Shown piece after piece: positions 11,116-24,009 of a stretch of DNA of 64,000 nucleotides. This stretch comes from Fasciolopsis buskii. Lineage: Eukaryota; Platyhelminthes; Trematoda; Plagiorchiida; Fasciolidae. The stretch's first letter is position 1. Every line of letters starts with the position of its first letter. The position numbers and the translations under genes were made by a program. The notes below the pieces were generated by a model, which worked only from the letters and a program-made list of their open reading frames with translations, did not search any database and was not told the origin of the DNA. The stretch is from positions 134,353 to 198,352 of the forward strand of contig LUCM01007678.1 of assembly GCA_008360955.1 (NCBI GenBank), read 5' to 3'.

Positions 11116-13379
11116 CATTTCATGAACACGAGCGACCAGTACTTGTACACTGATTTTGTCTTACTTTATCTAAAAGTCCTACATTGTGTTGTTTCGCCAA
11201 CACTTTTCCTCTTCATAACACATTTTTTACACGACAGCAATATAGTAGTAACAATATTAACCCAATGTAAATGTAACCCAGCCAGCTTAGATTCCGTTCA
11301 AATGTATCGCATGGTTTGCTGGACCAGTCACGCCGTTTTGGGATACCCAAAATGCAAAGAAGATTGTTTATCGCTATGGATCACAGGTTTTTCACAATTG
11401 CTTTTACGTCATGAAAGCATTTCAAGTGAAAATAGCCGTTTTTGCTAGGAATCCCCTGAATTGACTTGGCGGCTTACAGGGCAGTTTTATTCCACGAAAG
11501 GAACCATATCCGTTATCTATAAACCTAAGAATGATAATTGCATGCTTTGCGGAAAGAATTTCACATCTAGTTCTGGTCGATGAAACCTCCAAAATAATCC
11601 ACCAACGAATTTATGGCACATGGTACAACTTTGTTTAGGCTTTGGTCCGCTGGGAAACGTCACTGCTTGAAACCGAGGCAGTTCGATTTGGATCCGGGTA
11701 CAAATCACGTCAGGCACGTCATTTTCCCCGTTACTTCATCCAAATCCATCGGATGTGGGACATGAGTTTGGTCGTAGGACACATAAATTGGGCAAGGTCG
11801 AGCGTAAACCGGCTCTGAAAAGTCCCCAGTAGGACGTGTGCTTACACGTACAAGAGCATGTTCTTGCTTCTGTACTGCTTGGTGTCAGCGGATCGGCTTA
11901 TGTTGTGGCATTTTAGGCAGATCGGTATGAGCTTGTGCCAGTAAATGATTTTGATTGGACCTACTCTTTTGTGGTGATCGATCACGCTGACCGATAGGCC
12001 GTGCTAGCTCACTGCTTGGTTGTCCCGTATAGGCAAGTATCTCACATGAAATCGCGTAGCTGATGTGAAATTAATTAATAGAATGAAAATGAATTTCATT
12101 GTGTGTCGTTACCACCGTCCATGTGAGACCATTGTTGTCCTTTATATTGATAGGCAGAAGTAGCTTGTGTCTGTCTCATTAACTGACAGCTGCAACAGCG
12201 TATCAAAAACTACGGAATTTCCATGCATTTTAACGACAAATGATCAGAAACTTGCATTCAGTATTATCGTTCAGTAATTTTTATCTATAAAGCAGACTGC
12301 ATTTTCCGAAATCTGACTGATAATTAATGTAATTTCAACTACTTGTTCATTATTCAATTTTGGTACATGAAAAATCACTTCTCAAATATGACCAATTTTT
12401 AGTTACAGATTCTTCGTCCATTGATTCCCATCGATTTTTCTGGTGCATTCCAAATCGTTCACACCTGAACTATCACAGGTAACGGAAAGGCAAGTTTATA
12501 TGTGAACAATTCACACCTAATCTCAACTGCAAATGTTATTGTCCAAGGATTGATCTCGATGATACTCGTTCACGTGAAACTGCGCTCCAGGGACTCGCAA
12601 TGAGCCATCTCTACTTGCGAGAATGGGTACAATTGTAAAACCACAAATTTTGTTAACTTTTCAATTAACAAAAATTGCATCGCTGCCCAAACTTGGAATG
12701 AACCCCCGGGGTTCTTGAACAGTTTGACTCTACTTTACGCTTTTATATCGGCAGACGTGTTTTCGTTTGTTCTTTGTTCCCGGCGCCAAACACAACTCGG
12801 TCGACCGAACGTAGCCTGATTCTGCATGTACTTGAAATAACCGAAGAACCTGAGGAATGTCCATTCCAATGAGTAGTCGTCTGCCTTCAAGCATCACTGC
12901 TAATATATGACTGTACACTATTGTCTATTCGTAATTGGTAGGCTTGAAGTCGTGATCCATTCATGCTTAGATTTTCATGAATGAAAAACCTGCGAATTAG
13001 CCAGAGACGTTGAGTGAAAAACTCTGACCGTTTTGATGAGACCGTAAATGAACATTGATTCTCATAACCCAGACAGTAAGCAGACGGATCTATTCTTCAG
13101 AAAAATGCAATTTCCAGTGCGTCCGGATACATTCATTGGACTTTAAAGTGTTAGGGTAGACTAAATTTTTGTCCCCTGTCAGACTATTGACTCATTGTAG
13201 ACGTCTAAATGTTGACAGAAGTTTAGCTCAAAAATTTAATTTTCCGTCTGAAGAGCGTAGAGTTGGCCTTGACAGATTTATTAACTCACACTATGGATTG
13301 TGATTGCGCTCACTCTGGGTGTTGAATAACTGGAAGTAGTTAATGGGTTTACTTGCCACCGCGACCTTGGATACAACTG
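11116..13379. other. no supported gene
   Basis: The open frames 11122-11448 (+), 11517-11717 (-) and 12730-12918 (-) have no recognisable product and no splice or promoter support. No element homology was seen. Confidence 0.4.
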
Positions 13380-13690
13380 ATGGAGGTGTTTGAGAAATCA
13401 AAGCACGAACTGCGAACGTCAGAGCAGCTATCGTGAACGTGTGTCAAGCGGCTTCTCTCAAGGCAGTGGTGAGTCACGCCGCAGTTCATAGTGCCCTTCT
13501 TTACGGCTAGGAGGCCTAGCTTTCCAGCTCGGCCACTTCCTGCATTTGGGATGCGATAGCCCCAAAGCATTGCTCGAGTGCGACGGAAACACCGGTTGAG
13601 CAATGACGAAACGCATCGTCGCGTGCTGGCTACAGACAGTCTTTTGATGGAGGTGATCGCTCCGCTTCGGTGACCTGGACACATTTTTTT
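13380..13690 (+). pseudogene. RTE-type LINE, C-terminal fragment
   Basis: Translation in two + frames gives the C-terminal signature of RTE-clade LINE polyproteins. A HAAVHSALLYG segment (equal to CAAVRSVLLYG) is followed, after a shift, by SIARVRRKHRLSNDE and RRVL segments (equal to SIARxRWEHRVSNxEVRRRVL). It ends at a PGH triplet that matches the conserved LGHVLRM. Only this 0.3-kb part is present, so the copy is truncated at both ends. Confidence 0.72.
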
Positions 13691-15398
13691 TGTTTGTCCA
13701 ACTCTTGCATTTTCCTACTCTTTTTGCGTGTTTTGCAAGGCTGAGGAAAGCGACAAAGTTATCAGACTATGACATAAGGTAGAGGTATAGAGAAGTTAGC
13801 TTCGGGTTTTGGCCTCGATTGATGCTTCCCGCCGTCGTAGTTGGGACCCAAGACATGCGCTTTGCCATAGGTTAGAGCCGTTGACAGATAAATCTTCGAA
13901 CCGAAGTGACCAGTGCAGATGCTATCTGGAAGGTTCGTAGAAATCGTGCGCGGTAAAAATCGCCGAAATCAGAACAAAAACCGCAGAATGTGCACGAATA
14001 AAACAACTAACAAGACTTGTTCCATTGACGCTTATTAATTTTCCATCCAGCCACATTTTCCGTTAACTTTTATTGGAATATTTATTGCATTCACGCTCTG
14101 CTTGTTTTAACGAAAGTCGGAAAATTATGATTTCTATGGCCTTTATCACGTGACCCAACTGACAACGAACACAACCACATTGGTGACGTAGATTTATCAG
14201 ATTTTGCAAAAGAGGAACACGTGCTCCCCAATTCCAAATTCCGAACAAAGGTCGGCGGTTTAGATCATGATGCTTAGACGAAAAAGTTGTCGAGTGTTTG
14301 ATTCCCCCCACCGTCGTTCACTTCAACCACCGGTAGCGTACTAACGGCGGTGGTCCTTTTCCCACAAAAAGGGAAAGTTTGTCACTTAATAAACAAAACA
14401 ACAATGCAGGAATTAGTGATAGCAGTAGTATTAACACTATTGTTATTATTATAATAAGGATGTAGTTCTCTGTCCTTGTCTACGAAGTTGACAGATGGTA
14501 CCGGATTTTGATTAACGGTCCTCCGGATAGGCCAATCACGATCGACAGTTTACAGGCTATTTGGTCTTGAAACCTCCGGGTAATTTGATCAAAAACCCTC
14601 ATTCATCGTCTTCCTGTATTGTCCCGATTCATTACCGGAATTCACGTCATCCCACTGAATAGTGAGATTTAAAATCACACTAAGTTCAGTAATGAATAAA
14701 TGTAATCAATACCAAATCAAACCCGTATTTCCCTTCGGCAGTAATTAAACACATTTTGTCGTGATGCTATTACATGATAAAATAATTGGACCTAGTGCAA
14801 ATCGATTTCACTGATTGCTTTCGCCTAACGATACTTTCCAAGTCTGACAAAGTTCAAACTCCAAACAACGACGGAAGCGACGAAATGACATCCCCAAATA
14901 TACATGCCATTCCGTCTTGGTCACTGGGGGATGCAGGATCGCCTTGCAACAATTCTGCTTAATCTAATCACATATCAGTTGTTATTTTTGACTTTAGCAT
15001 ACGCCCTAGGTTCTGTTTAGGATTCAACATAGGCGCATAGGGACCGGGGCAAATTCGTTCGGTTCGGAAGTAATATTGGGTGAAAAGTCTTTTTCTAGTT
15101 GTGAATGACATAGACCCTTGTGGCATGCAACCGCGAACGAACTACTTATTCGTGATTTCGTCCAGATGTGCGGAGTCCATTCTTTGTCCCTCTCTCTCTC
15201 TCTCTCTTACCTGTCTAAAAACTACAGTTAACTTCGGCATTAACAATGCGCTATTCACTTATGTGACTTCACGTTTCACGTTCATCCCAAGCGAATAGGC
15301 TATCTGCATAACAGCTCGCCTAACTACACGGAGCCTTTAGTGATTTCGATGGGACAGAAAATGTTAAAATTCGTGCACTTGCAGCGAGAAACAAGCAG
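13691..15398. other. no supported gene
   Basis: Nothing recognised. A CT-repeat tract lies at about 15190-15207 just beyond a short open frame, 15080-15298, which has no supported function. Confidence 0.4.
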
Positions 15399-15682
15399 TA
15401 GCATAGAGGTTATTTGGTCCGAACCAACAAGTCTCTCTTTTTATCATTTCGGATTGACACTATCAGTCGAACACCAGAAGAGGAGGAGGAGGACGACCGA
15501 CAAACCCCATCCCTAACTATTTCCTCTTTCGAAATGACTATCACTGATCGGTTCCCGGCACTATGTGCACGTAAACTTCACGTAATGCTTATTCTCGCTG
15601 TCCGAGGACTTGGGCCTCGATATCCGCCAGTTTTTTTTCGTGGATCCCGATCCGTGTCCAACGTGCAACACGAAAGAGGGAA
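15399..15682 (+). CDS. isolated candidate exon, unknown
   Basis: A stretch open for about 90 codons contains an acidic run (PEEEEEDD) and a hydrophobic segment (LHVMLILAV). It ends in phase 2 at a canonical donor, gtgagt (15683). The segment RKLHVMLILAVRGLG faintly recalls the first strands of a C2 domain, but a frame change would be needed for the next strand, so this is not claimed. No partner exon was identified. Confidence 0.22.
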
Positions 15683-16601
15683 GTGAGTTTTATTCTCCAA
15701 TTTACAAGTTCCGTAATATTTTGGTCATACCATTGTCGGTACCAGTGCGTTGGGTTTTTACAACCGCAAGGTGGATTTTCAGGTATAATAAAATAAAAGT
15801 CGAAAATCTCCCCTATCTATATAGCACAATAACCGTGGGCAGTCACATCTTTGTTCGCTTGTACTCAACCCAGACAAGGTGCAACACAGTCTTTGTAGAG
15901 GTTAGTACTCCGAGGTGTCGGTGCAAAAACGTTGCCCCCAGTCCCGACATGTGAGCCAAATGTCGAAAGATGATCATGTACGGAATGGGAGGGATTCTTA
16001 GAATAGATAATGAATACGAACTCATCAAATACACTTATGTGTTCAATTTATACGCTACTGATCGGATCAATAAACGAGATGCTGGAAAATAGACTAATCA
16101 ATGGAGCATCATTGGATAACAGTTCAAGGTCTTTGTTCAGTCGTCCAACATTGTAAGATTGGTAATTTACAATGAGATAAAATGTTCCACTAGACGTAGC
16201 ACGAAAGAACGAAAGTTTTCGAATTTACAAAGACAGACGCAATGGTTCGGGTACAGTCGCTAAAGTACGAAGGTTAACGAAAATCGAAGAACAAGAAGAT
16301 CCGAGAAAAGCAACAGAAGAGATTCTGAGAAGAAGGACTTCATGATGGAGCTTTAGTGGTCGTTAGTTATAGCAGAACGAAAATGAATGTGGATACTTTT
16401 AGAACAAGTGGGTTGATTGGATGAAAAAAAACAATATATTATGGGACGTTTGCAATACGTTGAGGGCCCAAAGATAAGTTGACGAAAAGTTGCACCCAAA
16501 GGTCAAAGAATGACAAACAAAGATCGGTCTTTTCAGTAATTCTCATCAGGCCAATGCAGCACATGTGAACAGTTTTGGCGAAGTGATGTAATTTCAGTGC
16601 A

Positions 16602-16875
16602 GTGTTATTAGTGGAGCACTAAGCTGAATTTCAATCTCATGAAAGGCTGCTTTTTTCGTTAGTCACCATCTCTCTACAGCAGAAGAGATCACTATCTGTT
16701 TACACAAACCTATCCTGTTCTCCCAATAAAACTGTTCGTCATGGCTCTACAATCTCCATGACCTAGGGACATCAAGTCGGGGGGAAAAACAGACAAGATT
16801 AGTAAATCTGGTGATTAGTGCACAAAGCAGCCCTTCATGAGATTGAAATTCAGCTTAGTGCTCCACTAGTGACAC
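16602..16875. mobile_element. foldback/MITE-like element, 66-bp terminal inverted repeats
   Basis: Bases 16602-16667 and 16810-16875 are inverted copies of each other with a few mismatches, both holding a tggagcactaagctgaatt core. They enclose a 142-base unique centre without coding capacity. The size and symmetry fit a non-autonomous DNA transposon or foldback element. No clear target-site duplication was seen. Confidence 0.6.
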
Positions 16876-17883
16876 AGGGCATCGGAGATAAAAACTTCGC
16901 TTTTGGTGATCAAAGATTGGTCGCCCATTTCACCAGAGGCTGATACGAGCTAACTTGCGGCATCTCTCCCCGACTACGTGATCACAAGATTAAATGAAAT
17001 GATGAGCGAGTCACTTAAAGAAATGACGAAAAAACAGCGAAGTTTACAGCACATGGGAGTTATTACTTAAACACTTGGCCGAGTTGCCTTCAAATCTTGC
17101 GTTTTGGATGTCCACGAAAATAGTCAGTAATCTACGCTAACCTATATGATGAAAATCCAAAAGTTTGAAACGTTTGAAGGAAAAATGATTGAGAGATTGA
17201 ATAAAAAGTAAAAGAAAAACACACCTAACTTCATTAGGACAGTTATCTAGACTTGCAAACAGAAATCACTAAATATGGTATGGCTTCAAGGATACTCTCA
17301 TGACATTTGGAGGCGAGTTGCTGATGAGTTGCTTAATCCAAAGAGGGGCCGAGTATGACAAGCCTGCTGAGTTCCAAAGAAATCAAGGTAAAGCAACAAA
17401 ACAAAATGAACATGATTAATGCGAGTTATTGCTCAGAAATGTTGTGATTTCAGAAAGAAAACGGACGTCTTAGCGGAACCCACATGCAGATGAGGCGCCT
17501 TGCCAAACCGTGGCTGCGACCCGGTTAGTCTAAAGCAATCCAAAATGCTCGTCTCGATCTATAGGTTCAATATTAGCAATCCGGTGAAGCTAAGTAGAAA
17601 AGAAGCAAATGTGCCTGGTCAAACCGACACGGCATTGACGATATCCATAGCCGGTGAACAAAGTGGTTATCTTTCTTTCCGATCGCGAAGCATTCCCTTT
17701 GACAAACGTCTGTTGTCCAGCGAAGATAGAATCAACATTCTTAATCTTGCTCTTAGTAAGATGAAATAAATTTCTAACAGTTCCATGGCTGTATTGTATT
17801 ATATTGTACAAACTTTTGCGTACCGAAATGCCGTTTTCAGTCAAAAATTAAGGAAAAATAAGAAAAGCGTCACAATCACCCCA

Positions 17884-19080
17884 TCACAAAAGTGTAACAA
17901 ACTTAATTGAGAAATGATCTGAGCACAGGAATTCGGCGAAAACACTGTCACGGTTTGTTGAGTTCAGTGCCAAATATGGAACAGTGGAGTTCCTATAGAT
18001 ATTGATTCTGGAGGGCATGGAACGAAAAGGAGGATTGAAAGAACATTGGTGTACAAATCGGGAGGTAAGGATTTGTTTCACTTTGTAGTGTTAAAACTTC
18101 CTGATTTGAAATGACAATTGTCGGTGATTCGTTACACAGGTGGAAATATGTGAAGTTCACTTCAGAATTTTATCGATAGGAACTAGATATTTCACAAAAT
18201 CAACCCTGGTATGTGTTTCTGAGTTGATGGAAAACGGTTCGGATGGATAGGCTTATCGAAAGAGAGAGAGAGAACAGATATTCGAAACATTCAGATGTGT
18301 TGAGGTTTAAACCACCTCGTGCAGAGAAATCGCGGATAGAAGATAAGTTGTTGGAAAGAGTTTGAATGTTATCATTGCCAGAAGCGGGTTGAGAGAGGGC
18401 AATATCACCAGCATAATTAAATAGATGAAACGGTAAGCTGGTTTATAAGTCGCTGGTGTAAGTAGAGAAGGAATACAGCGGAAGAACAGCACCCCGAACA
18501 CGTCTGATTTGTTAATCAACGGTTGTGAAGTTATGCCGTCCATTCGCGTGCACTGAGTTCGATTAGTGAAGTAATCAGGTAGCCATGCTTATAAAGGCCT
18601 GGGACAACCAAATTTTTCCAGTTTGTGAAGTAGAAGAAATGGTGGAGTTGAGTCAAATGCCAAACGAATAGTCTAGAAAGGCGCAACGACGGATTTCGTT
18701 GATGCATTTAAGGACTTACAAATGTGGTGAATGAGGGAGGCGACAGCGTCCATAGTGAATCTATTAGATCTATAGGCAAACTGAAAAGGGTCGTCAGGAG
18801 GATACACCGAAGAAAGCAGGCGTTTAATTATAGCACTCTCTGTCAGTTTAAGACCAGAAGATGTTAGGGCAATGGAGCCAAAGCAGTAGAACTGTTAGAT
18901 GTTGGGATGGGAATAATAGTGACGGGTCTCCACCAGTCAGGGATAGAAGAAGAGATTAATGATGAGTTAATCAGAGAAACAAATGCGTCCGTCAGAGCCA
19001 TAGCCTTAACAGAGCTGACGACGGACTGTCAGGATCAATCCCTGTGGTAATTTTAGTGCTGCGGAGAAGATCGAGCACCT
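17884..19080 (-). pseudogene. LINE reverse transcriptase domain with YAGD box
   Basis: Reading the - strand: an IPDWWRPVTIIPIP segment (about 18950-18900) is followed by FLDYS-FAFDS (about 18690-18660, motif A, interrupted by one extra base). Next come RGAVLPLYSFSTYTSDL (about 18510-18455, motif B), then FNYAGDIALSQPASG (about 18428-18385, motif C). Motif C should be YADD; here the first aspartate is Gly. A YLALNSTNRDSVF segment near 17960 continues the thumb in another frame. Confidence 0.75.
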
Positions 19081-19319
19081 CTTTTCTAGAAAACTTTTAA
19101 CTGTCCTCTCATCACCCTGTCCAAATATGACTGGAATATAAATGAATGAAAGCATGATTGATGGCGTCGACGTTTGCGGAAAATTTCACGTTTCTTTTTA
19201 TTCCCAAGCAACGACTGAATTCATTGCCTTGAGAATCGGTTATTGTTTCAGCTCAAGATTTGACTGGCGAACCTCGTAATGATGGGCTTGATTTTACCAG
19301 ACATTAGGTCATGAATGTG

Positions 19320-20235
19320 TCACACACTTGAGTTACTACGGGATTTGAAGAAGTGCTCCTTACTTCTTCTAAGCAACTCAGCACCTGGGTGAAATACGGG
19401 TAATTGAGACAAATGGCGTTTCTGTGAAACTTCTAAAATTGTCGCCGTGATGGGACGCAAAAGAGAAAGAGGTAGATGCGAGTGAAAGTATTTCCGAAGA
19501 AGAATAACGCTGTTGTGTGAAAAATAGAGGAAGTGAACTCGGATTTGATTTGTGTGCCTGAAAGAATGGAAGGCTGACTTACAGTACATATTGGGCCTTA
19601 ACGGAAATAGACAATGATCATTTTTTGAGATGGGAGCACTTGGTTTCAGGGAAAATAAATCAGGGTGATCGGTAATCACTCTATCTAAAAGGGAGTTGCC
19701 CCTGGTGGGCGAAATCCAGGGGTCAGTCAAATGAAAGACAGTCAGTGTTAGGGTTGATGCATGATTGAAATCAACTATAATAGCATGCAAACTACCCTCA
19801 ATATGTGGAGCAACATAAGCTAGAAATTAGGCAAAAAGATGTGATATTGTGTTGCGATCTAAAAAGGGCAATATAAAGGTTCGATATGATTGTACAGGTA
19901 TGGCGGTCCAACCTGGGATGATATCGTGTCGAGAGACAGGCAGTTCCATTAAGAGAGTACGTATAAACAACTTCGGACTTGCCAGACTAGGAGTTTATGC
20001 ATGTTGCAACACTGCCTCCAATCTTCTCGTCCAAAACTCCGTCCTCCCGGTGGAGTCTGAAGCTGTCTATCGACACGAATGAATCAGCTATATCCGGGTT
20101 CAGCCACGATTCTTGTATGCAGATGACACACGTATGAACATGGATTGAAGTGAGGGATTGAAGTGTGAGGGACAGATCCGACATTTTCGTAGACAGAGAG
20201 CGGATGCTGGTACTCAACAGAGCCGGAATGGACAT
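19320..20235 (-). pseudogene. LINE apurinic endonuclease domain (decayed)
   Basis: In - strand frames an ICIQESWLNPDI segment equals the conserved ITETWLxxxI containing the metal-binding Glu. About 120 codons later a VDFNH segment equals GDFNH, and a PTRGNSLLD segment equals PTRGxNxLD. A NDHCLF segment equals the SDH catalytic end. The loss of Gly in GDFNH and the frame changes between 19790 and 19987 show that it is not functional. Confidence 0.75.
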
Positions 20236-20300
20236 CTTGGCTGGAAGGGTGCATTTAAGAGCTGCCTCCCAGCCAGCACGAGAACCTCTTCGAGATGGAT

Positions 20301-21499
20301 TAGATCTTTGAAATACAGCAGTGCGTAATGCAAACGCCTATTCAGAAACAATACGGTTTTTAAACAGCAGTAATTCCGACAGATTGTTGCGGCGAACGGA
20401 GACCGTAATGGAATCAAAAATCACGCAACATAACAACGAAGTTGAAATGACACAAATCTATAGCGCAGACAGTCAAATGGCCTGCGACGGTGTGTACCTG
20501 TTCTTTCCGTCGGCTTAGTCGTTTCGCTCGAGGAACTGTGATATTGAGACTAAACACAAATGCATCTTCACTTTGGGTTGAAGTTCCTGGAGAGCTGGAA
20601 AATGAAGAAATACATAAATCAGAAGGAAACTTGTCCAAAAGAAGGTCTGAAATGCGAGATGTTGGTGGAGGACAAATTGCGCGGAATAAAGTTTATGCGA
20701 TTGGGTCCAGCAAAAGCGTTGGCAACATAGATGGAATAAATTATTATTTTCACAGTGATTGCAAATTAGTGATCTCTGTCCTCCAAGTTTTGTGCTAAAA
20801 ATACTGAACTGGTAAGACAGAGCTTTGTCAGTAGTTGCAATTCCGTGAGCAGACCAGATGCTCGAATCCGGCAGACCGAACGCAGATATTGCGTGTGAAT
20901 AGCCACGGTTAAATTTGTACACGTTTGTTGGGGAACTGCTCTCGCAATTTTGGGACTCAGACAATTTGGTTAGTCTTATGCAAATGGGAACAATAGTCAC
21001 TAGTGCCCATTTCGGAACTGGTAGGTAGATTCACCAAAAAAAAAGAAATCAACTCGCGATTTATTCTAATTGTGAACTTTTACACGCAGACTGCGAGGTT
21101 GTCCAGTTGACATCAATACCAGGTCCAATAGGGTTTTCCAATGAAATCCATTTCTGAGTCAATCAAAACCAATTTGCTCTAGTGCATAATCTCACCGCGT
21201 AGTATAAAACGAAACATTCGCACTCACTATTCTACAACCTGGACCATGGTAGGACCTTTTTACCCTCATAATCAGCACCAAATATGTGTCAAATCGAATC
21301 CCGTTCTTTATGATTTAACAGTCGCACGACCATGGAAATATTCAATGCAGGTTGCACTCGGTCAGAAATATCCGTATGCTTCAGTTGAAACCCGACTTGA
21401 AGAACGGTCATGGACGACTGATTAGCAGTCACTAGTCCGGTATTGACGCAGAGTGTGTTGACAATTCTACCGTTTAGTCGAATTTCACCATACTTTCTG
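20301..21499. other. no supported gene
   Basis: The stretch open at 20515-21000 (-) is 161 codons but reads as low-homology sequence. It may be decayed 5' sequence of the adjoining LINE. Nothing else was recognised. Confidence 0.3.
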
Positions 21500-21655
21500 T
21501 GAGTCAAGCGAATGAGGTCGTGACATTCGGAGCTGAGGGTCGCGGGTTCCAAACCTCACACTTTCAATCAAATTCCGTACTTGGCAGACCTTTGCTGATC
21601 TCATCCCACCTCTTGAGAAACGACGCATATTTTCGTTTCAGTAATAAATGAAGCA
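21500..21655 (+). repeat. tRNA-derived SINE, family 1
   Basis: A box-A-like head (gagtcaagcgaatgaggtcg) is followed by a box-B core gggttccaaac (21543-21553) and a cysteine/proline-poor spacer. It ends in the family tail with tttcagtaataaatgaa. The same head, B box and tail recur at 25.5, 32.4, 45.8, 47.7, 53.6, 55.1, 55.4 and 57.7 kb. Confidence 0.6.
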
Positions 21656-23120
21656 GGTTCGATGTCACAGTCAGTGAGATGTTGCATTCGACATTTTTCA
21701 TTTTCCACGTAGTTATTCAACTTATTGTTTCACATTCGTGCTTTTACCACTTGTTGTCCTCTTGCCTCTCGTCTGAGCTGATTGTTCCGTTTCGAAGCAA
21801 CCAAAATCAGCACACGTTAGTATGACGTTGTTGTATGTATAAAATGAGCTAAAGCGCGCAGAAGTGACCTCACGGACAGTCTGATACACCAAGTCATTTA
21901 TATCGATATTGCAGCCATTTTGACGTGTCACTTTGCTCACATAAGCCACATATGTTTAGCTACGGATGGGAATGAAAATTTGGCGGACATCTGAAGCTGG
22001 ATAAGTCACGTGGTGCTATCCACATTAATTGATGGCGATGTCAGACATCGTGTGAGTGCAGTCGAAGGGGAAATTAACTGAGAGGAATAGAGCTAGGGAA
22101 TCAAACTTGATTGTCATGAGATTTCATCTAATTGTTTTATAAGCTGCGATTAGTTAAGGTGTCAAAAGGATTTTTACAGATCGCAACCTGTGGTGTGCGA
22201 GATGCTGATTATCGGAGGCTTAAACACCCAAATGTCTACTGAATGGGCAGCAGTGGGCAATTTGTGACACGTCGATGGCTGGTAACAAGGTGTGGCAACA
22301 AGCCGGGCGCCAGTGGGCTGCTGTGTACCACCAGAATGGCCAGCGGATCTGACTTGCTGAGGATAGTCGCTTAATAAACTTGCTCGCCGGCCTTACCAAA
22401 CCTGATCTCATGCGGTTCTGTACCAATCCAATTTCCACGATCGTAGGTGGACAATCATTAAACTGGCACCAACATGCGATGGCTTTGTTTGCTACCTCAC
22501 AGCAGGATCTACACAAACATAAAAATAACTGAGCATAGGGTAAGATCGACTGCAAAATAATAAGTTGAAGAACTATGCAAGAGGATAAATGTGTTGAATG
22601 TAAGAACGATGATGACTGCGACACTGGGCCATGTCACATATTATTTCCAATCAGCTCACCGAAGGATCTCGTGAACCTCAAGGAGATAGTCTGACTGTAT
22701 CTACACCTGGCAATCCACTGGTCCAAGTTCCATGCTTCTCAAATCGCCCACTAGCTATCCGGATCCATCTTCCAACCATTACATGCCTCAATGTTCAAGT
22801 TATAACTAGGCAGTTCTATTGACGGCGTTCGCAAAACGTCTTCCAAATACCTTAAACTAATCGAATTCAATGCATTATCTAAAGATTAGAAACTAAGACT
22901 CAACAAATTATGCCTAACTTCTGAGTTACTCACAAGAGTCCCATCAACGTCGTCATCATCATTCAGCGGTGAACAGCACGAAGCTCCGCAGGGTAACATG
23001 TTTCTTTGAGAAGAATGAATATCCAAGCAGAACAGGGAGTGGACCTTCACAAGTGAGAAAAGATGAAATGCCGCTGTAACCAACACACAGAACACAGTCT
23101 AACTGTACAAATGCACACTT
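21656..23120. other. no supported gene
   Basis: Open frames at 21722-21949, 22220-22624 and 22886-23095 (all -) have no recognisable product. The last lies just 3' of the RTE stop codon and is probably LINE 3' untranslated or flanking sequence. Confidence 0.35.
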
Positions 23121-23740
23121 TCAATCATCCCGACTCGATAGAAAATGACAACACGATCGCCACTGTTCGCGATTCACTGTCATATCTTTCAGTGTCTCCA
23201 GCCACCTAGTTGACAAGTCTTTCGGACCCCAACTACGGAGACATACGACACCTACTTTATCCAAGTTCGCGGTGCATTTTCTCATTCCACGTTGTCACAT
23301 CATTTGTTGACCTCCACATGGCTTCTTCCACTCCTTGGGAGGAAAGCAAAATAGGGCACGTCATGGTATGATAGATGAGTATCCGCCATACGCAAAACGT
23401 GACCCAAACAACCTAGTATCATCAACTTCATATGCCGAGATAAGTTATTCTCAGAATTAGGACCTAATATTAGATTCCTCATCTCCACATTACTCATCCA
23501 CTCACTGCATCTAATCATGGCGATACTACGTAGACATCGGTAGTCGAAAACCTCCAACCGACGAATATCTCCCACACGCATACTCCATGTCTCGCAACCG
23601 TGCAACAGAACTGAGCGCACTGCGGCACAATGAACATGCCCTTTCAGATTAACTGGAATATCAGGCCAACACAACAAGTGCTTTAGTCGAGCGTACGCTG
23701 CTCGAAACTTCGATGTACGCGTGTTCGCGGATGTCACCGT
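23121..23740 (-). pseudogene. RTE C-terminal domain, copy A
   Basis: An open stretch of 145 codons (23737-23300) reads HCAAVRSVLLHGCETW, then RRLEVFDYRCLRSIAMI and LGHVLRMADTHL. All are conserved C-terminal landmarks of RTE polyproteins. After a shift it continues to WGPKDLSTRWLETLKDM and ends WRSCCHFLSSRDD followed by TGA. This is the best-preserved LINE coding fragment in the window. Confidence 0.85.
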
Positions 23741-24009
23741 CGTAAATCAGTGCCAAACAGCGCAACATCAGCGAAGCTAAAACCTTAGCAACTACCGGAA
23801 TCAACCTAATGCCACAGGGATTGCTACAGTCACTCTGTGTGCCCTTCTTGAAAATGGGTACAATCAGTGACTCATCCCACGATAGCAGAGCACGCTCTTT
23901 GTTCCAAATATCATGAAACAAGGATGTAAGGGATTGCATTAGGGCTTCTCTTTGTATGTGGCATCTGCGAGACGAATCCACGAGCACTGAACAGACCACC
24001 CGCAGTCAA

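Larger units (their letters stand above)
17880..20300 (-). mobile_element. CR1-like non-LTR retrotransposon, decayed
   Basis: On the - strand the order is apurinic endonuclease (about 20235-19600) and then reverse transcriptase (about 19080-17884), as in CR1/Jockey-type LINEs. Stops and frameshifts occur throughout and no 5' ORF1 was found. Sequence at 18552-18590 recurs with changes at 24820-24860, showing that the family is repeated locally. The clade is given as CR1-like because the RT reads with the GAVLxPxLFS/TSDLP style common in flatworm CR1-type elements. Confidence 0.75.
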
